DNA of 64,000 nucleotides from Telmatactis stephensoni (Eukaryota > Cnidaria > Anthozoa > Actiniaria > Isophelliidae), in the NCBI GenBank assembly GCA_029948255.1, contig JALIZF010001464.1, positions 62,001-126,000 on the forward strand, written 5' to 3'. The stretch's first letter is position 1; every line of letters starts with the position of its first letter. Both the position numbers and the translations under genes were made by a program. The notes beneath the pieces are model-generated. The model was not told where the DNA came from and searched no databases. It saw only the letters and a list, made by a program, of their open reading frames with translations. Below are positions 10,001 through 19,321 of the stretch, one piece after another.

Positions 10001-12799
10001 GACAACAGCAATAGCAACAACAATAACAATAGCAACAACAATAACAATATCAATTATAGCAACAACAATAACAACAACAATAACAATAACTAATAACAAC
10101 AATAACAACAATAGCAACAACAACAACAATAATATCAACAACAATAGCAACAACAATAACAATAGCAACAACAATAACAATATCAATTATAGCAACAACA
10201 ATAACAACAACAATAACAATAACTAATAACAACAATAGCAACAACAACAATATCAACAACAATAGCAACAACAATAACAATAGCAACAACAATAACAATA
10301 ACTAATGATAACAACAACAACAATAACAATAATAATAACAATAGCAACAACAATAACAATAGCATTAGAAATAATAACAATAACAATCCTTGCCCCACTG
10401 CATTCACAACTACTGACAATTCCAGTGTTGTGTACAAGTATTTCCCCAAACAGCTGGTAATAACCTCTAGCTACACCTACTTTTGTTGGACAAATAATGT
10501 CCTATTCTGTAATGTGAGTTTATTTTCTTCCAATATACTCAATTTCAAATGCCCACTTCTGCAAATTCGGGCTGTATTTACAGCTGTACTTAGAGTAGAT
10601 TTGGTATGAGTGTGAAATGGATCACACTGTGCTATGACAATGCTGTGTTCTCTATAGAAACATTGTTTTGAAAATCCCACCAGCCAGTGTCTATGCCATT
10701 TTCACAGTCATACGAAATTTACTCGAAAATCTCTGTAGAACACTGATTAGAAGTTCATTTCAATAGTTCACTTTCTATATTCTGATCACACACAAAGCAA
10801 TTCAAGACAAGGCTCAAGGGAAACAAAACAATATATTAGGATAGGATTACTCCATTGTTTCCCCAGACCCTCATCTTGAATTGCTTTGTGCATGATCACT
10901 CAGCCAGAATATCAAAAGTAGGCTATCACTAAATTCCTGTCAGTATCTTCTCAGTGTTAGGTTTCACCTGGAATCCATTGCATTGGCTAGTTCTCATTCA
11001 TACATGTAAAAGAATGTTTATTAATTCAAATGCCTCCTACCATGTGTGTCCACAAACTCACATGAAACAAGCCAATAATAGTATTATTTTGAAATGTACC
11101 TTAGTAAATATGCAATCATGTCATCATTGTGGGTCTCACTAATGATTTGGCAGTTTACCAACTCAAGCACTTTCTCCCATTTCTCCCTACAGAAACAAAA
11201 TATTGTTAATTAAACCATCATGGGTTTATTAAGATTTTAACTGAAAGGTATCTGCCTATGACAGCTAGGCAAGACCAGAGATATTAATTTTATAATCAAA
11301 AGGTGGTTTGAGTTTCTTGAAAAGTTGTGTTCACAGCTAGTCAATTTGCGGGATGCCTGGTCCTTAGAGAATCCACCAAACTATAACTTTTGATTTATAT
11401 GTACATAACATCTCACCCTCCCTTCCCCCTCCTCCCCAGTCACTCTCCCCCTTCTTCCCTTTCCTTCCCCTCCCCAGGGCCACTATGTAGGCTACTCTAA
11501 AAACTGTGCCCAAACCCAAGGGAATACTCATTTATAAGAGTGCTGGAGGTAATTCTGGGGTTTGAATTTTCAAAGTTCAACATTTTTTTGCTTTGTTTCT
11601 AGATATTACAGTCAAGACAACTCAAGCTTACCCCTAAACATTGAAGATACAATTCATTAATTGCAAATTGGATGTCAAAGTTTGTTCTGAAATTTGCATA
11701 ACACAATGGAAAATTCAAATTTCAAAAACAGAGACGAGATACATAAATTCTATTTTCCTAGCTTTTCAGCTGTCTAATCGGCTACAATCCACTGTTTATT
11801 ATTAGCAGTATCATTAAATATACAGATAAAATCACAATGTTCACTCCATGGGGTAATTTTTGAAATGCAAGAATGAATTGAATCGTCAATGTTTGCAGAA
11901 TGAGCTTGAGCTGCTTTGACTGTAAATAGATTCATTATTCTTCACAGCATTAATATCAACATTCTCATGCCCTTGATTACGTCCTTAGCAACCATGTTCA
12001 CATTTATATTATTGTACAATGTATTTTGATTTGAAAATTTCAAACCAATTTGATTTTTTGTTGCTGTTGTGTAATCATAACCTTCAGGTCAATAGGTTTA
12101 CACCTAATAAAATATTATGCATAAATATAAAATTATATAATTATAAATCATTTGTAAAAATCAAAGAGGATTAAAAATCTTCAAACCAAAAATAAATCAA
12201 AACCACAACATAAATAATAAGAATATATGCTATATTGCTCATTGTCACCTGTGAAGAAAGTGGAGCAATATAAAATAATGTTCCTATATTTGCACCTTTG
12301 GTGAAATAATTAACATAATTTATTCAAGACAATATGCTTCCAAAGCCTTTCAAATCTATTTTAAGATATGCATGATGGCATATGTAGTGGGAATAACGAA
12401 ATGCTGTATTCAGAACAACAGGCAGATTCCCTCCAGTTGAAAATTGGGGCGAAAAATTAACTTGTTTGCCTTTCACAGTTATAAACATTCCAGGAGTTTC
12501 GGCGGATTAATTTAATTTTCGCTCCTCTTCCAAGAAACATACGGTATTGATTTTTTTAAAAAACGTACACATTTCGCCCTGGTTCGTTAAAACTATAACA
12601 AAAATGACACCTATAAACTATAGTAGTAGTGAATATAGCGAGATGTTCTTCCAAAATGCCATATTGCCATGGTAAAATTCTAACCTTACCTTGGAATTGT
12701 CCTCAGATCTCCAGACTTCGACGCGTTCTCGTCTTGCAAGCTCCCCCACCATATTTCCATCAGCTTTTCCGGGCCTTCAAAAAAGTCAACTTCGCACAT
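1080..12799 (-). CDS. AMD1: S-adenosylmethionine decarboxylase proenzyme, 11 exons, 335 aa
   Basis: The enzyme makes decarboxylated AdoMet, the aminopropyl donor for spermidine and spermine, in the cytosol. Coding exons, in order on the minus strand: 12799-12690, 11186-11100, 9968-9842, 9288-9214, 8247-8220, 8106-8061, 6293-6152, 5745-5656, 2760-2686, 1960-1880, 1226-1080. Every junction has AG/GT ends and compatible phase, and the sum is 1,008 nt. The start [13 protein letters not shown] keeps the Glu8 and Glu11 positions of the human enzyme. The self-cleavage site LLSE/SSMF falls exactly at Glu67-Ser68, so Ser68 would become the pyruvoyl cofactor; Cys82, Phe223 and Ser229 also align, and the processing His is residue 242. 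Human AMD1 is 334 aa. At the ribose-contacting Glu247 position the alignment gives Gln246, followed by Glu247. Family identity is certain by pattern; exon ends are inferred by eye. Confidence 0.95.
1505..1815. repeat. dispersed repeat fragments in AMD1 intron 10
   Basis: The phrase AACAGGGTA recurs at about 1560, 1594, 1664 and 1696 as a loose tandem array after a G11 run at 1509-1519. Bases 1755-1815 resemble the elements at 3152-3312 and 5935-6075 (CACTTAGGCCATTTTTGTGA against the same motif in inverse orientation). No coding potential was seen. Confidence 0.4.
2793..2852. repeat. 20-bp tandem repeat, three units
   Basis: The unit AATAACAATTGACTAATAAA is repeated three times with one or two changes in the last copy. 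It lies in AMD1 intron 8, just upstream (minus sense) of exon 9. Confidence 0.75.
3152..3312. mobile_element. inverted-repeat element copy A (AMD1 intron 8)
   Basis: The left part (GAAGGGCTCC...AATGACCTAAGTGACTTTTTTGATG) and the right part (CATCAAAAAGTCACCTAGGTTATTTTCACAGAGAACCCTTC) are reverse complements, giving a hairpin of about 160 bp. A second copy in the opposite arrangement lies at 5935-6075. Confidence 0.6.
3660..3860. mobile_element. diverged relative of the 640-985 element
   Basis: CTGATTGGTTGAGAACCATGTGATTA, CTCTGATTGGTTGAAATATTTC and CATTCCATTTTTGTGCATCTGTA follow the same order and spacing as in the element at 640-985. It is a decayed copy in AMD1 intron 8. Confidence 0.5.
4083..4142 (+). 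repeat. tRNA-derived SINE head
   Basis: GGCGTAGTGGTTAAGCC looks like a pol III A box and GGTTCGAGTCC like a B box, about 40 bp apart. The acceptor stem halves do not pair, so this is a tRNA-like SINE head or pseudogene rather than a tRNA gene. It is followed by an inverted repeat at 4150-4325. Confidence 0.55.
4150..4325. mobile_element. short inverted-repeat element
   Basis: TTTGGGTTTTTCTGATCCACCAATCA (about 4172) is mirrored by TGATTGGTGGATCAGAAAAACCCAAA (about 4290-4316). The arms are about 26 bp and enclose about 90 bp. A related arm sequence (TTTTGGGTTTTTCTGAGCCG) occurs at about 35898. Confidence 0.55.
5040..5895. repeat. fragments of the 640-985 family around AMD1 exon 8
   Basis: ATACATGCACTCTGATTGGCTG near 5062 and CATTTTTGACATCATCTATAAGAGTACAGACACATGG near 5828 are diverged pieces of the hairpin family. 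The interval also contains the genuine AMD1 exon 8 (5745-5656), which is unaffected. Confidence 0.4.
5935..6075. mobile_element. inverted-repeat element copy B (AMD1 intron 7)
   Basis: It begins GAAGGGTTCCCTGTGAAAATGACCCAAGTGACTTTTTGATGGAT and ends AAAAAAGTCACTT followed by a C-run. This is the same family as 3152-3312, in inverse arrangement. The element ends about 75 bp from AMD1 exon 7. Confidence 0.6.
6532..8030 (+). repeat. tRNA-derived SINE interrupted by purine-rich sequence
   Basis: The head at 6537-6612 has an A-box-like TGGCTCAGTTGGTAGGGC and a B-box GGTTCAAGCCC but no acceptor-stem pairing. It is followed by a body that runs to about 6910. Bases 6935-7290 are low-complexity A/G-rich sequence (A18 run, AGAAAAAG repeats). 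A tail-like segment with AAGACCCCTTTTAAGTGATC and GCTATACAAATAC ends near 8030. It lies in AMD1 intron 6. The relation of the tail to the head is an inference. Confidence 0.45.
8461..8896. mobile_element. 430-bp foldback element in AMD1 intron 4
   Basis: Two arms of about 200 bp (about 8466-8670 and 8698-8895) are near-perfect reverse complements. For example, AGATTAGATATTTTCTTAAG at 8624 pairs with CTTAAGAAAATATCTAATCT at 8711. The loop is only about 27 bp. No ORF of any known transposase is present, so it is non-autonomous. Confidence 0.8.
9386..9595. mobile_element. MITE with G/C-rich ends (AMD1 intron 3)
   Basis: The left end GACTGGTCATTATTTACAGGGAGGGGG and right end CCCCCTCCCTGTAAATAATGTCTGGTTC are inverted repeats about 150 bp apart. 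A truncated relative occupies 63900-63976, at the window edge. Confidence 0.6.
9981..10390. repeat. AAC/AAT-rich trinucleotide microsatellite next to AMD1 exon 3
   Basis: About 400 bp of AACAAT, AACAAC and AGCAAC units, with an internal higher-order duplication. Read on the minus strand it is a T/G-rich tract that ends roughly 12 nt before the AG acceptor of AMD1 exon 3 (9969-9970). It therefore stands in place of an ordinary polypyrimidine tract. Confidence 0.9.
10592..10725. mobile_element. MITE, AGAGTAGATTT family copy 1 (AMD1 intron 2)
   Basis: The ends AGAGTAGATTTGGTATGAGT and TCACAGTCATACGAAATTTACTC are imperfect inverted repeats. Other copies are at 54062-54200, 54230-54389, and 19759-19808 plus 24498-24594 (split by the retrotransposon). 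Confidence 0.7.
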
Positions 12800-12806
12800 G
12801 ATAGCA

Positions 12807-12990
12807 TAAAGACCAAAGGGCCCGAAGAGTTATAATACATGCAGACTTTTGGCTTCTTAAGCGAGAGAAAGGCGATTCAAACTCAAAGTTTTCTTCAACA
12901 CCAACCTTCGAACACAGTGGTTCGACAGAAATCGACAACGACACAGGAAGCCCGGTAATACCCACAATGCTCTTCGGGAATCATATGGAG
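12807..12990 (-). promoter_or_regulatory. AMD1 5' leader with upstream AUGs
   Basis: Minus-strand sequence upstream of the AMD1 start contains an AUG at about 12986 that opens a 29-codon frame ending before the main start. A second AUG at 12840 opens a 26-codon frame, out of frame with AMD1, that runs across the AMD1 start and ends inside exon 1. Vertebrate AMD1 mRNA is repressed by a hexapeptide uORF; no similar hexapeptide was recognised here. Whether these AUGs are in the transcript depends on the unknown transcription start. Confidence 0.4.
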
Positions 12991-13031
12991 ATCTGGCCAT
13001 TTTTTCTTTCAAATACAAGTTGTCTGATTCC

Positions 13032-14076
13032 TACGGTGGCCTATAAGGGACATCGTTGTTTTCTTTTTTCTGATCGTTTTCTTTTTAGATTTCGTGATTT
13101 CAGATAAATTATCCTGAAGTTTTCAGATATTATCGCGAAATTTCATGATAATTATCTCGAAGTTTTCTGATATTATTGCGAAATTTCAAGATATTATCGC
13201 GAAGTTTCAAGATATTATCGCAAAGTTTCAAGATATTATCGCGAAGTTTCAAGATATTATCGCGAAATTTCAAGATATCATCGCGAAGGTTTTAGATATT
13301 TATTTCGCGAAATTTCAAGACAGCACGTGAATCAGTGATGTTCTTCATGTAAGACTCCACATACTAGCACTCAGTTCAATATCAATTGTTCTGATATGAA
13401 GTGAAAGCCTATGATCGAGTCCAGCCAGTCACTGCCAGTCACGGGGAGGATGTGACGAACATTTAGATTGAAGATAGTTTAATATATTATTGCCAAAAGA
13501 TTCCATTTTTCCGTGCGTGTGTACGCTAATAGATGCACAGAAGACGTCAAAATGTGGTGAGATATTCCTGGTAACTTCGCCATTGCGCGCAAGACTCTCA
13601 TACAAAAAAAATTGATTTTGGACTATATTTTATCTGAATGTTCTTCACATCCTCCCCATGACTGGCAGCCACGCTGGACTCGATCATAGACTTATACTTC
13701 ATATCAGAACAAATGTATTAGCTGACCATTGATATTGAACTGAGTGCTACTATGTGAAGTCTAACATGAAGAACATCACTGATTCACATGAAATTTCGCG
13801 AAATAAACATCTTAAAACGTCGCGATAATATCTAAAAACTTCGCGATGATATCTTGAAACTCCGCGATAATATCTTGAAACTTTGCGATAATATCTTGAA
13901 ACTTCGCGATAATATCTTGAAATTTCGCGATAATATCAGAAAACTTCGAGATAATTATCATGAAATTTTGGGATAATATCTGAAAACTTCGTGATAATTT
14001 ATCTGAAATCACGAAATCTAAAAAAGAAAACGACCATAAAAAAAGAAAACAACGATGTCCCTTATAAGCCACCGTA
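13032..14076. mobile_element. 1,045-bp foldback transposon with tandem-repeat arms
   Basis: The ends TACGGTGGCCTATAAGGGAC and GTCCCTTATAAGCCACCGTA are inverted repeats, flanked by the 6-bp direct repeat GATTCC (13026-13031 and 14077-14082). Each arm (about 400 bp) holds a tandem array of a 21-bp unit like AAGTTTCAAGATATTATCGCG (13140-13320, and inverted at 13790-13960). A unique inner stem follows, and a core at 13500-13565 is shared with the 640-985 element. No transposase is encoded. It fills the space between the AMD1 and PEX16 starts. Confidence 0.85.
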
Positions 14077-14258
14077 GATTCCAACTAATGATCACTTTTC
14101 TGCTTAATTTGGATTTAAATATCCATTGAAAAGGATCTTTAAAATATTTTAAAAAATTTAAAAACGTCCAAAGCACAGGTAGCCCAACTGTCAATTTGAA
14201 TCGCGCGTGGGTCATTTCCCATCATCCTTTGAGTGTAGTTCTTGCATAAGTAAAGAAA

Positions 14259-15371
14259 ATGGCGGAAGCAGGAGAAGAAAGTGTTTGGTATTATAACCTT
14301 TCTTCGCTCTCTAAAGAAGCACTAAGACAATGTGTATCCAAATGGGAGTTCGTCGAGAAAGCTTACAGAGAACATGTACTAAAAAACCCCGAAATTGCTT
14401 CAAAAATTGAGTCATCTTTACGGTTTTTATCGTATGTTTTGCCTGGAAGATTTGGAACTTCTGAAGCTTTCGCAGAACTCGTGTACTCTGCCTCTCAATT
14501 ACTCACTTTAATGCATGATGGCGTCTTTCGACAAGGAAAAGGTATTCGTATCTGTAACAATGTAAAAAGTGGCGGTCAGCTGGTGATTTTGCTGACTGTT
14601 GTTGAATACCTCGAAGTATTTATTGAGCTTGGTGCAGAGAAGCTTATGGGGGAGGCAGGCAAGTGGTTGATTGTAATAGTCGTACAAATCTTCAAAGCAG
14701 CCCTTAGATTCCTCTTGTTATTCTACTACAAGTCTGGCATCCTGTGCTCCCCCCTGATCCCTCCCTTAGATCGTTCAAAGCTTACAACTGATGACAAGGG
14801 CAATGATGCAAGGACAGACTCTAAAGAAAGCTCAGAGACAACTGAACAGACGACACAGGTAATATGGTATGGAGCCAGAACAAACCGTAAGGTCAGAACT
14901 TTAATGGCGGCCCCTAAAGATGGTTTCCGCACCTGGGCGCTTCCACAGCAAGAGCAAAGCAACACCACCAACCAACCAGAAGTCCCATCAGAACTGACGT
15001 CCAGGCAGATAGTAGGAGAAAGCCTCTACATATCACGACCTCTTATTCATTTGGCCAGTATGTTCATGTTTGGACAGAATTCCTGGAAACCATGGGTGCT
15101 GTCTTGTGCAACAGATGTTTCATCTTTGGTCATGTTGGGAGATCCCGTGGAATTAAATTCAATTGAGAGAGCAGAGATATCAAGAAGATCGATGCTCTTG
15201 TTGTTTTACCTCTTGAGGTCACCATTCTATGACGCATATTCCAAGGCCAGGATTGTTGGACTGCTGAGATACTTAAGTGATACTATTCCTGGAATGTCCC
15301 TGGTATTGGAGCCTTTACTGGAATATTTACCAACATGGCAGAAAATCTATTTTTATAACTGGTCAAATTAA
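14259..15371 (+). CDS. PEX16: peroxisomal membrane protein PEX16, intronless, 370 aa
   Basis: Pex16 is an integral peroxisomal/ER membrane peroxin that recruits PEX3 and peroxisomal membrane proteins during peroxisome biogenesis. The N-terminal half matches the Pex16 pattern (SSLRFLSYVLPGRFG near residues 52-66, then the YSASQLLTLMHDGV stretch at about 76-89). Hydrophobic segments lie around residues 107-128 and 134-160. The C-terminal region ending in LEYLPTWQKIYFYNWSN also fits. Length is slightly above the human protein (about 336 aa); the extra residues lie in a polar loop around 175-240. The start AAAATGG has a good initiation context. The whole protein is in one exon, unlike the multi-exon vertebrate gene. 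It is divergently oriented to AMD1. Confidence 0.93.
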   Translation: MAEAGEESVWYYNLSSLSKEALRQCVSKWEFVEKAYREHVLKNPEIASKIESSLRFLSYVLPGRFGTSEAFAELVYSASQLLTLMHDGVFRQGKGIRICNNVKSGGQLVILLTVVEYLEVFIELGAEKLMGEAGKWLIVIVVQIFKAALRFLLLFYYKSGILCSPLIPPLDRSKLTTDDKGNDARTDSKESSETTEQTTQVIWYGARTNRKVRTLMAAPKDGFRTWALPQQEQSNTTNQPEVPSELTSRQIVGESLYISRPLIHLASMFMFGQNSWKPWVLSCATDVSSLVMLGDPVELNSIERAEISRRSMLLLFYLLRSPFYDAYSKARIVGLLRYLSDTIPGMSLVLEPLLEYLPTWQKIYFYNWSN

Positions 15372-15642
15372 GACATCTACATCTACCACAGGACTTTTTA
15401 CTGCTAAGATGACTTAGCATTCCTGAAACCTTGGTAGTCAACAGGATGTCCTGTGGGACAGCAACATATGTACAGTGTATCTTCGAGTTTTTGTTTGCCA
15501 GAGACCTGACTTCTGTAGATGACGTATGAGTGCTCTTTCCCAAAAAATCACAAACATGCTACTTTTCACATTTAAAAGTGGCCCATTTGTTCCTTTTGGG
15601 AAACAGCTTGTGAAGTCACCAAAATATCATCCCAAACTAATA

Positions 15643-15951
15643 TACCGTATTTACTCAAATAAGCGCCCCGGCGCTTATTAAATTTGTCACGTCTAAAACG
15701 GGGCGCGTATTCGGGGGAAACGCTTATTCGAGGGAGGCCCTTATTCAGCTTATTATTCAGCGGGAGGAAACGCGTACACAACTGTCAAAGTATGCTTTCC
15801 TCTTAATATCAATGTTATACTACTACAACAGTACTGGTATTAGTATACTATAACGAGGTGCGAGGCGCTTATTCGGGGGAGGCGCTTATTAATTTTTTTG
15901 TGCAAAGGGGGCACTTATTCGGGGGAGGCACTTATTCGAGTAAATACGGTA
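15643..15951. mobile_element. MITE with TACCGTATTTACTC ends
   Basis: The termini TACCGTATTTACTCAAATAA and TTATTCGAGTAAATACGGTA are inverted repeats. The interior repeats the motif GCGCTTATTCGGGGGA several times in both orientations. Similar accgtattta...aagcgcc elements are widespread in marine invertebrate genomes (general knowledge). Confidence 0.75.
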
Positions 15952-16883
15952 CTGCCAAGTACGTGTAGCCCATAACCACCATAAAGTTAGCAAACAAAAC
16001 CAGCTACAAAAAAATGTTTTGAGATTAGATTTTATGGGTTTCTGTAACAAGTTATACAGTGTATAAAGCAGGAGTAACTTCTGGAGTCAGTTGTACAAAG
16101 CTTGGATATGTTATCCACCAGATAAGAGCTATAAATTACACTGTATATCCACAGTATAAGGATTTATCCAGCAGATAGCGCTTATCCAGGCTTCATATAA
16201 CTGGCTCCTGATATTCATGTATTCTTATATTCATGAACAAAAAGAGCAACTAGTTTGGCCCCCCTCAGTGTAGGTCTCGGTAGGTCTTGATTACTGTTAT
16301 TTTATAGAAGTTCATGGCCCACTCTTGTATGAGTTAGAATACAGTCATCTGTACGTACTCATTTAGAAAACAACAACAACGGCAGCACTTGTACAATATT
16401 TTATTTTAATGCAAAATGTCAATCTCATTTATTGTGCAAATTGAAGTCCATGGGCACCTAGACGTCTTGATCATTAGTAAATTAATTTATCTTACAGAGT
16501 GCTTATTTAGAAACTATTTTTCCAAAACAAGTTGATGGCATAGGGCTAGGCAACTTAGATGACTCCATATAAACAGCACTTTTAATCTAAGATACATCTT
16601 ATTCTATTGTTCTTTATACGGAGAGTCCATGTCATATTTAAATTTGCATTTAAGATTAGACTTATTTTCTCTCTGTTAAATTGCGCTGTCTATTTGTTTG
16701 TAACCTTCAGTGCAGATGTTTGTTTGGCACTGTCAAGGGAACCGGAAGTGCCACAACGTCTGTGCAAGAGAGTAGTATATTTATAAATTTATCATGTATA
16801 ATCTTTACTAAAATCCATTGCATGAAAGTTAATTTTGTAGTTTTGCATTGCTTGATAATTAAATTGCATAGAGAGCTGTACAG

Positions 16884-18196
16884 TAGAGTGCATTTCATAT
16901 GTCTGTGAAATAAGATCAAGTTATTTGTGCCTATTTAGTTGCTATTTAGTTGTTATTTAGTTACTACCATTGAACCAGAACTTTCTTATAATAGCAATAC
17001 ACTGGAGACATCAAATACACAAGAGAATTGAGACAAATGACTTTGCATAATAGCTTTTAATTACTTTATTAGAGTGCTTACAATATAATATATCCGTGAA
17101 AAACTTTGCAAACAAAATTGTGCAATTTAGTACAAATTACAAAACTTAGAAATAAGCGAATTGTAAGAATGACAATAAACATCAAAAATGGCTCAACGCA
17201 CCCTTAGCTTTATTCATAAAATCCCGCTGTTTCTCCCAAAAGAAACGAGTCAAACACAGCTAAATGTAAGTCACGACAACAGACACCAGAAATGGCTCAA
17301 CGCACCTTAACTTTATTAATAATTCCCGCTTTCTTCCACAAGAAACGAGTCAAACACGTCAGCTAAATTAAGGTAACGACAACACACACCAGAAATGGCT
17401 CAACGTATCCTTAGCTTAATTTAATAATTCCAACTTTCTTCCACAAGAAACGAGTCAAACACAGCTGAATTAAAATAACGACAACAGACACAAGAAACGA
17501 TCCAAATGCACCCTTAGCTTTATTCAAAACTCCCGCCGTTTCTCCCACAAGAGACGAGTCAAACACAGCAAAATTGAAATAACGACAACAGACACAAGAA
17601 ACGAGTCAAACGCACCCTTAGCTTTATTCACAAATCCCGCTTTCTTCCAAACAAAATGAGTCAAACACTGCAAAAATACAACAACGACAACAGAGACAAG
17701 AGATGAGTCAAACGCAAGGACATTAACAAAACTAACCAAAAGTGATACGCTCTTGAAAGTAACCGAAATGCATCCATGACTTGCTTCACGACTTAGTCTA
17801 GCCTAGTACTAGACCTGACAAACTTCTTGCTCTTGTACATTTGCACGTGCAAGAGGTACCTTCACGGCTCGCTTACTTCTTAACACTAAATAGTCTAGTG
17901 ACAAAATTGTGCAAATTTGTGCAATTTCTTACAAAAGTTTTCATGGATATATTGTAAGCACTCTACTTCAAATGAACCTTCATTGAAAGAAACAATGAAG
18001 GTTCATTTGAAGTAATAAAGTAATTAAAAGCTATTATGCAAAGTCATTTGTCTCAATTCTCTTGTATATTTGATGTCTCTAGTGCTATATTGCTATTTCA
18101 AGAAAGTTCTGGTTCAATGCTAGTGACTAAATAGCAACTACTGAATAAGCACAAATAACTTTGATCTTATTTCACAGACATATGAAATGCACTCTA
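16884..18196. mobile_element. 1.3-kb foldback element with internal tandem array
   Basis: The left arm (from 16884, TAGAGTGCATTTCATATGTC, to about 17107) is mirrored by the right arm (about 17935-18196, ending GACATATGAAATGCACTCTA). A nested hairpin lies at 17970-18012. The TAGAGTGCA end is shared with the MITEs at 59190 and 60248. The element may lie between TA dinucleotides, which would point to a TA target duplication. No transposase is present. Confidence 0.8.
17185..17740. repeat. 104-bp tandem repeat, about five units
   Basis: Units start at about 17191, 17295, 17398, 17501 and 17602, with a partial unit at 17705. Each includes a segment like GAAACGAGTCAAACACAGC, a TTAGCTTTATT segment and a CGACAACAGACAC segment. 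The array lies inside the foldback element at 16884-18196. Confidence 0.8.
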
Positions 18197-19321
18197 ATAC
18201 ACACTTAGGATAATATAAAAGTGGATTTTTATTTTATTTTCTATTTTCTTTGCTAATACCCTCATTTCTTTGCTAAATCAAACTGATTTGTGTTGCAGAA
18301 GTAGATTGTGTTTTCCCATCTTTAACTGCGTTTTGTATATAGACTGAGGAAACAACCATCTATGTGCTTGCCTTGTCTCCCCTCCCCCTCCCCCTGAGAG
18401 CCTGGCTGTACAGGCTACCTCACTCCCCCAGTTTGCTGCGAACTCAGGGAAGGAATAAAAAGAGAGTTGTTTTTTCAGGGCAAAAGGTGCAATTCACTAC
18501 ATTCACATGCCCCATCATGCCTTTTTTTGGGGGGGACTATTATTATGCAAAACAAATAAAATGGCATTGATGACAAAGCAACATAAAAAATCTTTAAAAG
18601 ATGTTAACCGAATGACAAAAGAAAAACTCAAAACAAGTCTACAAACCCTTTCCAGATAACTTTGAAAAGTTTTATTTCATAAAAGCATGCAACTATCTAT
18701 CTGATCTGGAAGTAGATAATGTGCTAGCTGCCCACCCCCCCCCCCCCCCCCCCAGGCGCAAAGCATTATGGACTGTGCCCCCCCAAGGCGCAAAGCATTA
18801 TGGACTGTGAAAGTAAGTAAGTGCATCTTTTTCCTTATCGTCTGAACAGTTGAATCCTTATGTTTCGAAACAAGAGAAATGTAGTTGAAACAAAAGTTTG
18901 ACTCTTTTTTTCCTTTTTTAATTTGTACCAAGCTTTCAGACATATTGTCTTCAGGGCAATTAAGGAAAAACGTTAGTTGCGTGAAAAAAAAATATTTAGC
19001 AGCGTTTACTCGGTGAGCGCCGTTGCTGTTCTTCGTCGCGTCCACTCGGCGGGGGCCGACAGAAGGTCGCCGAAAGCCAATGGGCTCTGACACACACTCA
19101 TGGATTTCGCCGACGCAATACCGACAACTACATGTCTTACCAATAACGGAGCGCATTTCTCCTTTATGCCATCGCCGGAAAGCCATTTAAAACTTTCAAC
19201 AACCATTAAGTATTTTTTCGCCATTTTATGATTTTTTGGAGATTTTTGTCAACAAACAGATTTCAATTCCATGTTATGAAGTAAAGCGCTTTGTGTAAAC
19301 ATTTTCCACTAATTAATTCCA

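Larger units (their letters stand above)
15952..19321. other. PEX16-GPCR intergenic region
   Basis: Beyond the two large elements listed separately I see no exon. Bases 18355-18440 are C/T-rich. Bases 18730-18755 are a C-run, followed by a tandem duplication of AGGCGCAAAGCATTATGGAC at about 18754 and 18785. Several short ORFs of 60-170 codons occur, but none has recognisable motifs. Confidence 0.5.

Noticed and set aside
9794..10449. Long Leu/Val/Ile- or Asn-rich reading frames
   Set aside because: They are translations of the AAC/AAT microsatellite; only bases 9842-9968 (AMD1 exon 3) within them are coding.
17185..17740. CRISPR-like array
   Set aside because: The 104-bp units are contiguous tandem repeats without unique spacers, in a eukaryotic foldback element.
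18677..19186. 169-codon minus-strand frame
   Set aside because: Includes a poly-Gly from a C-run and a tandem duplication; no recognisable domain.
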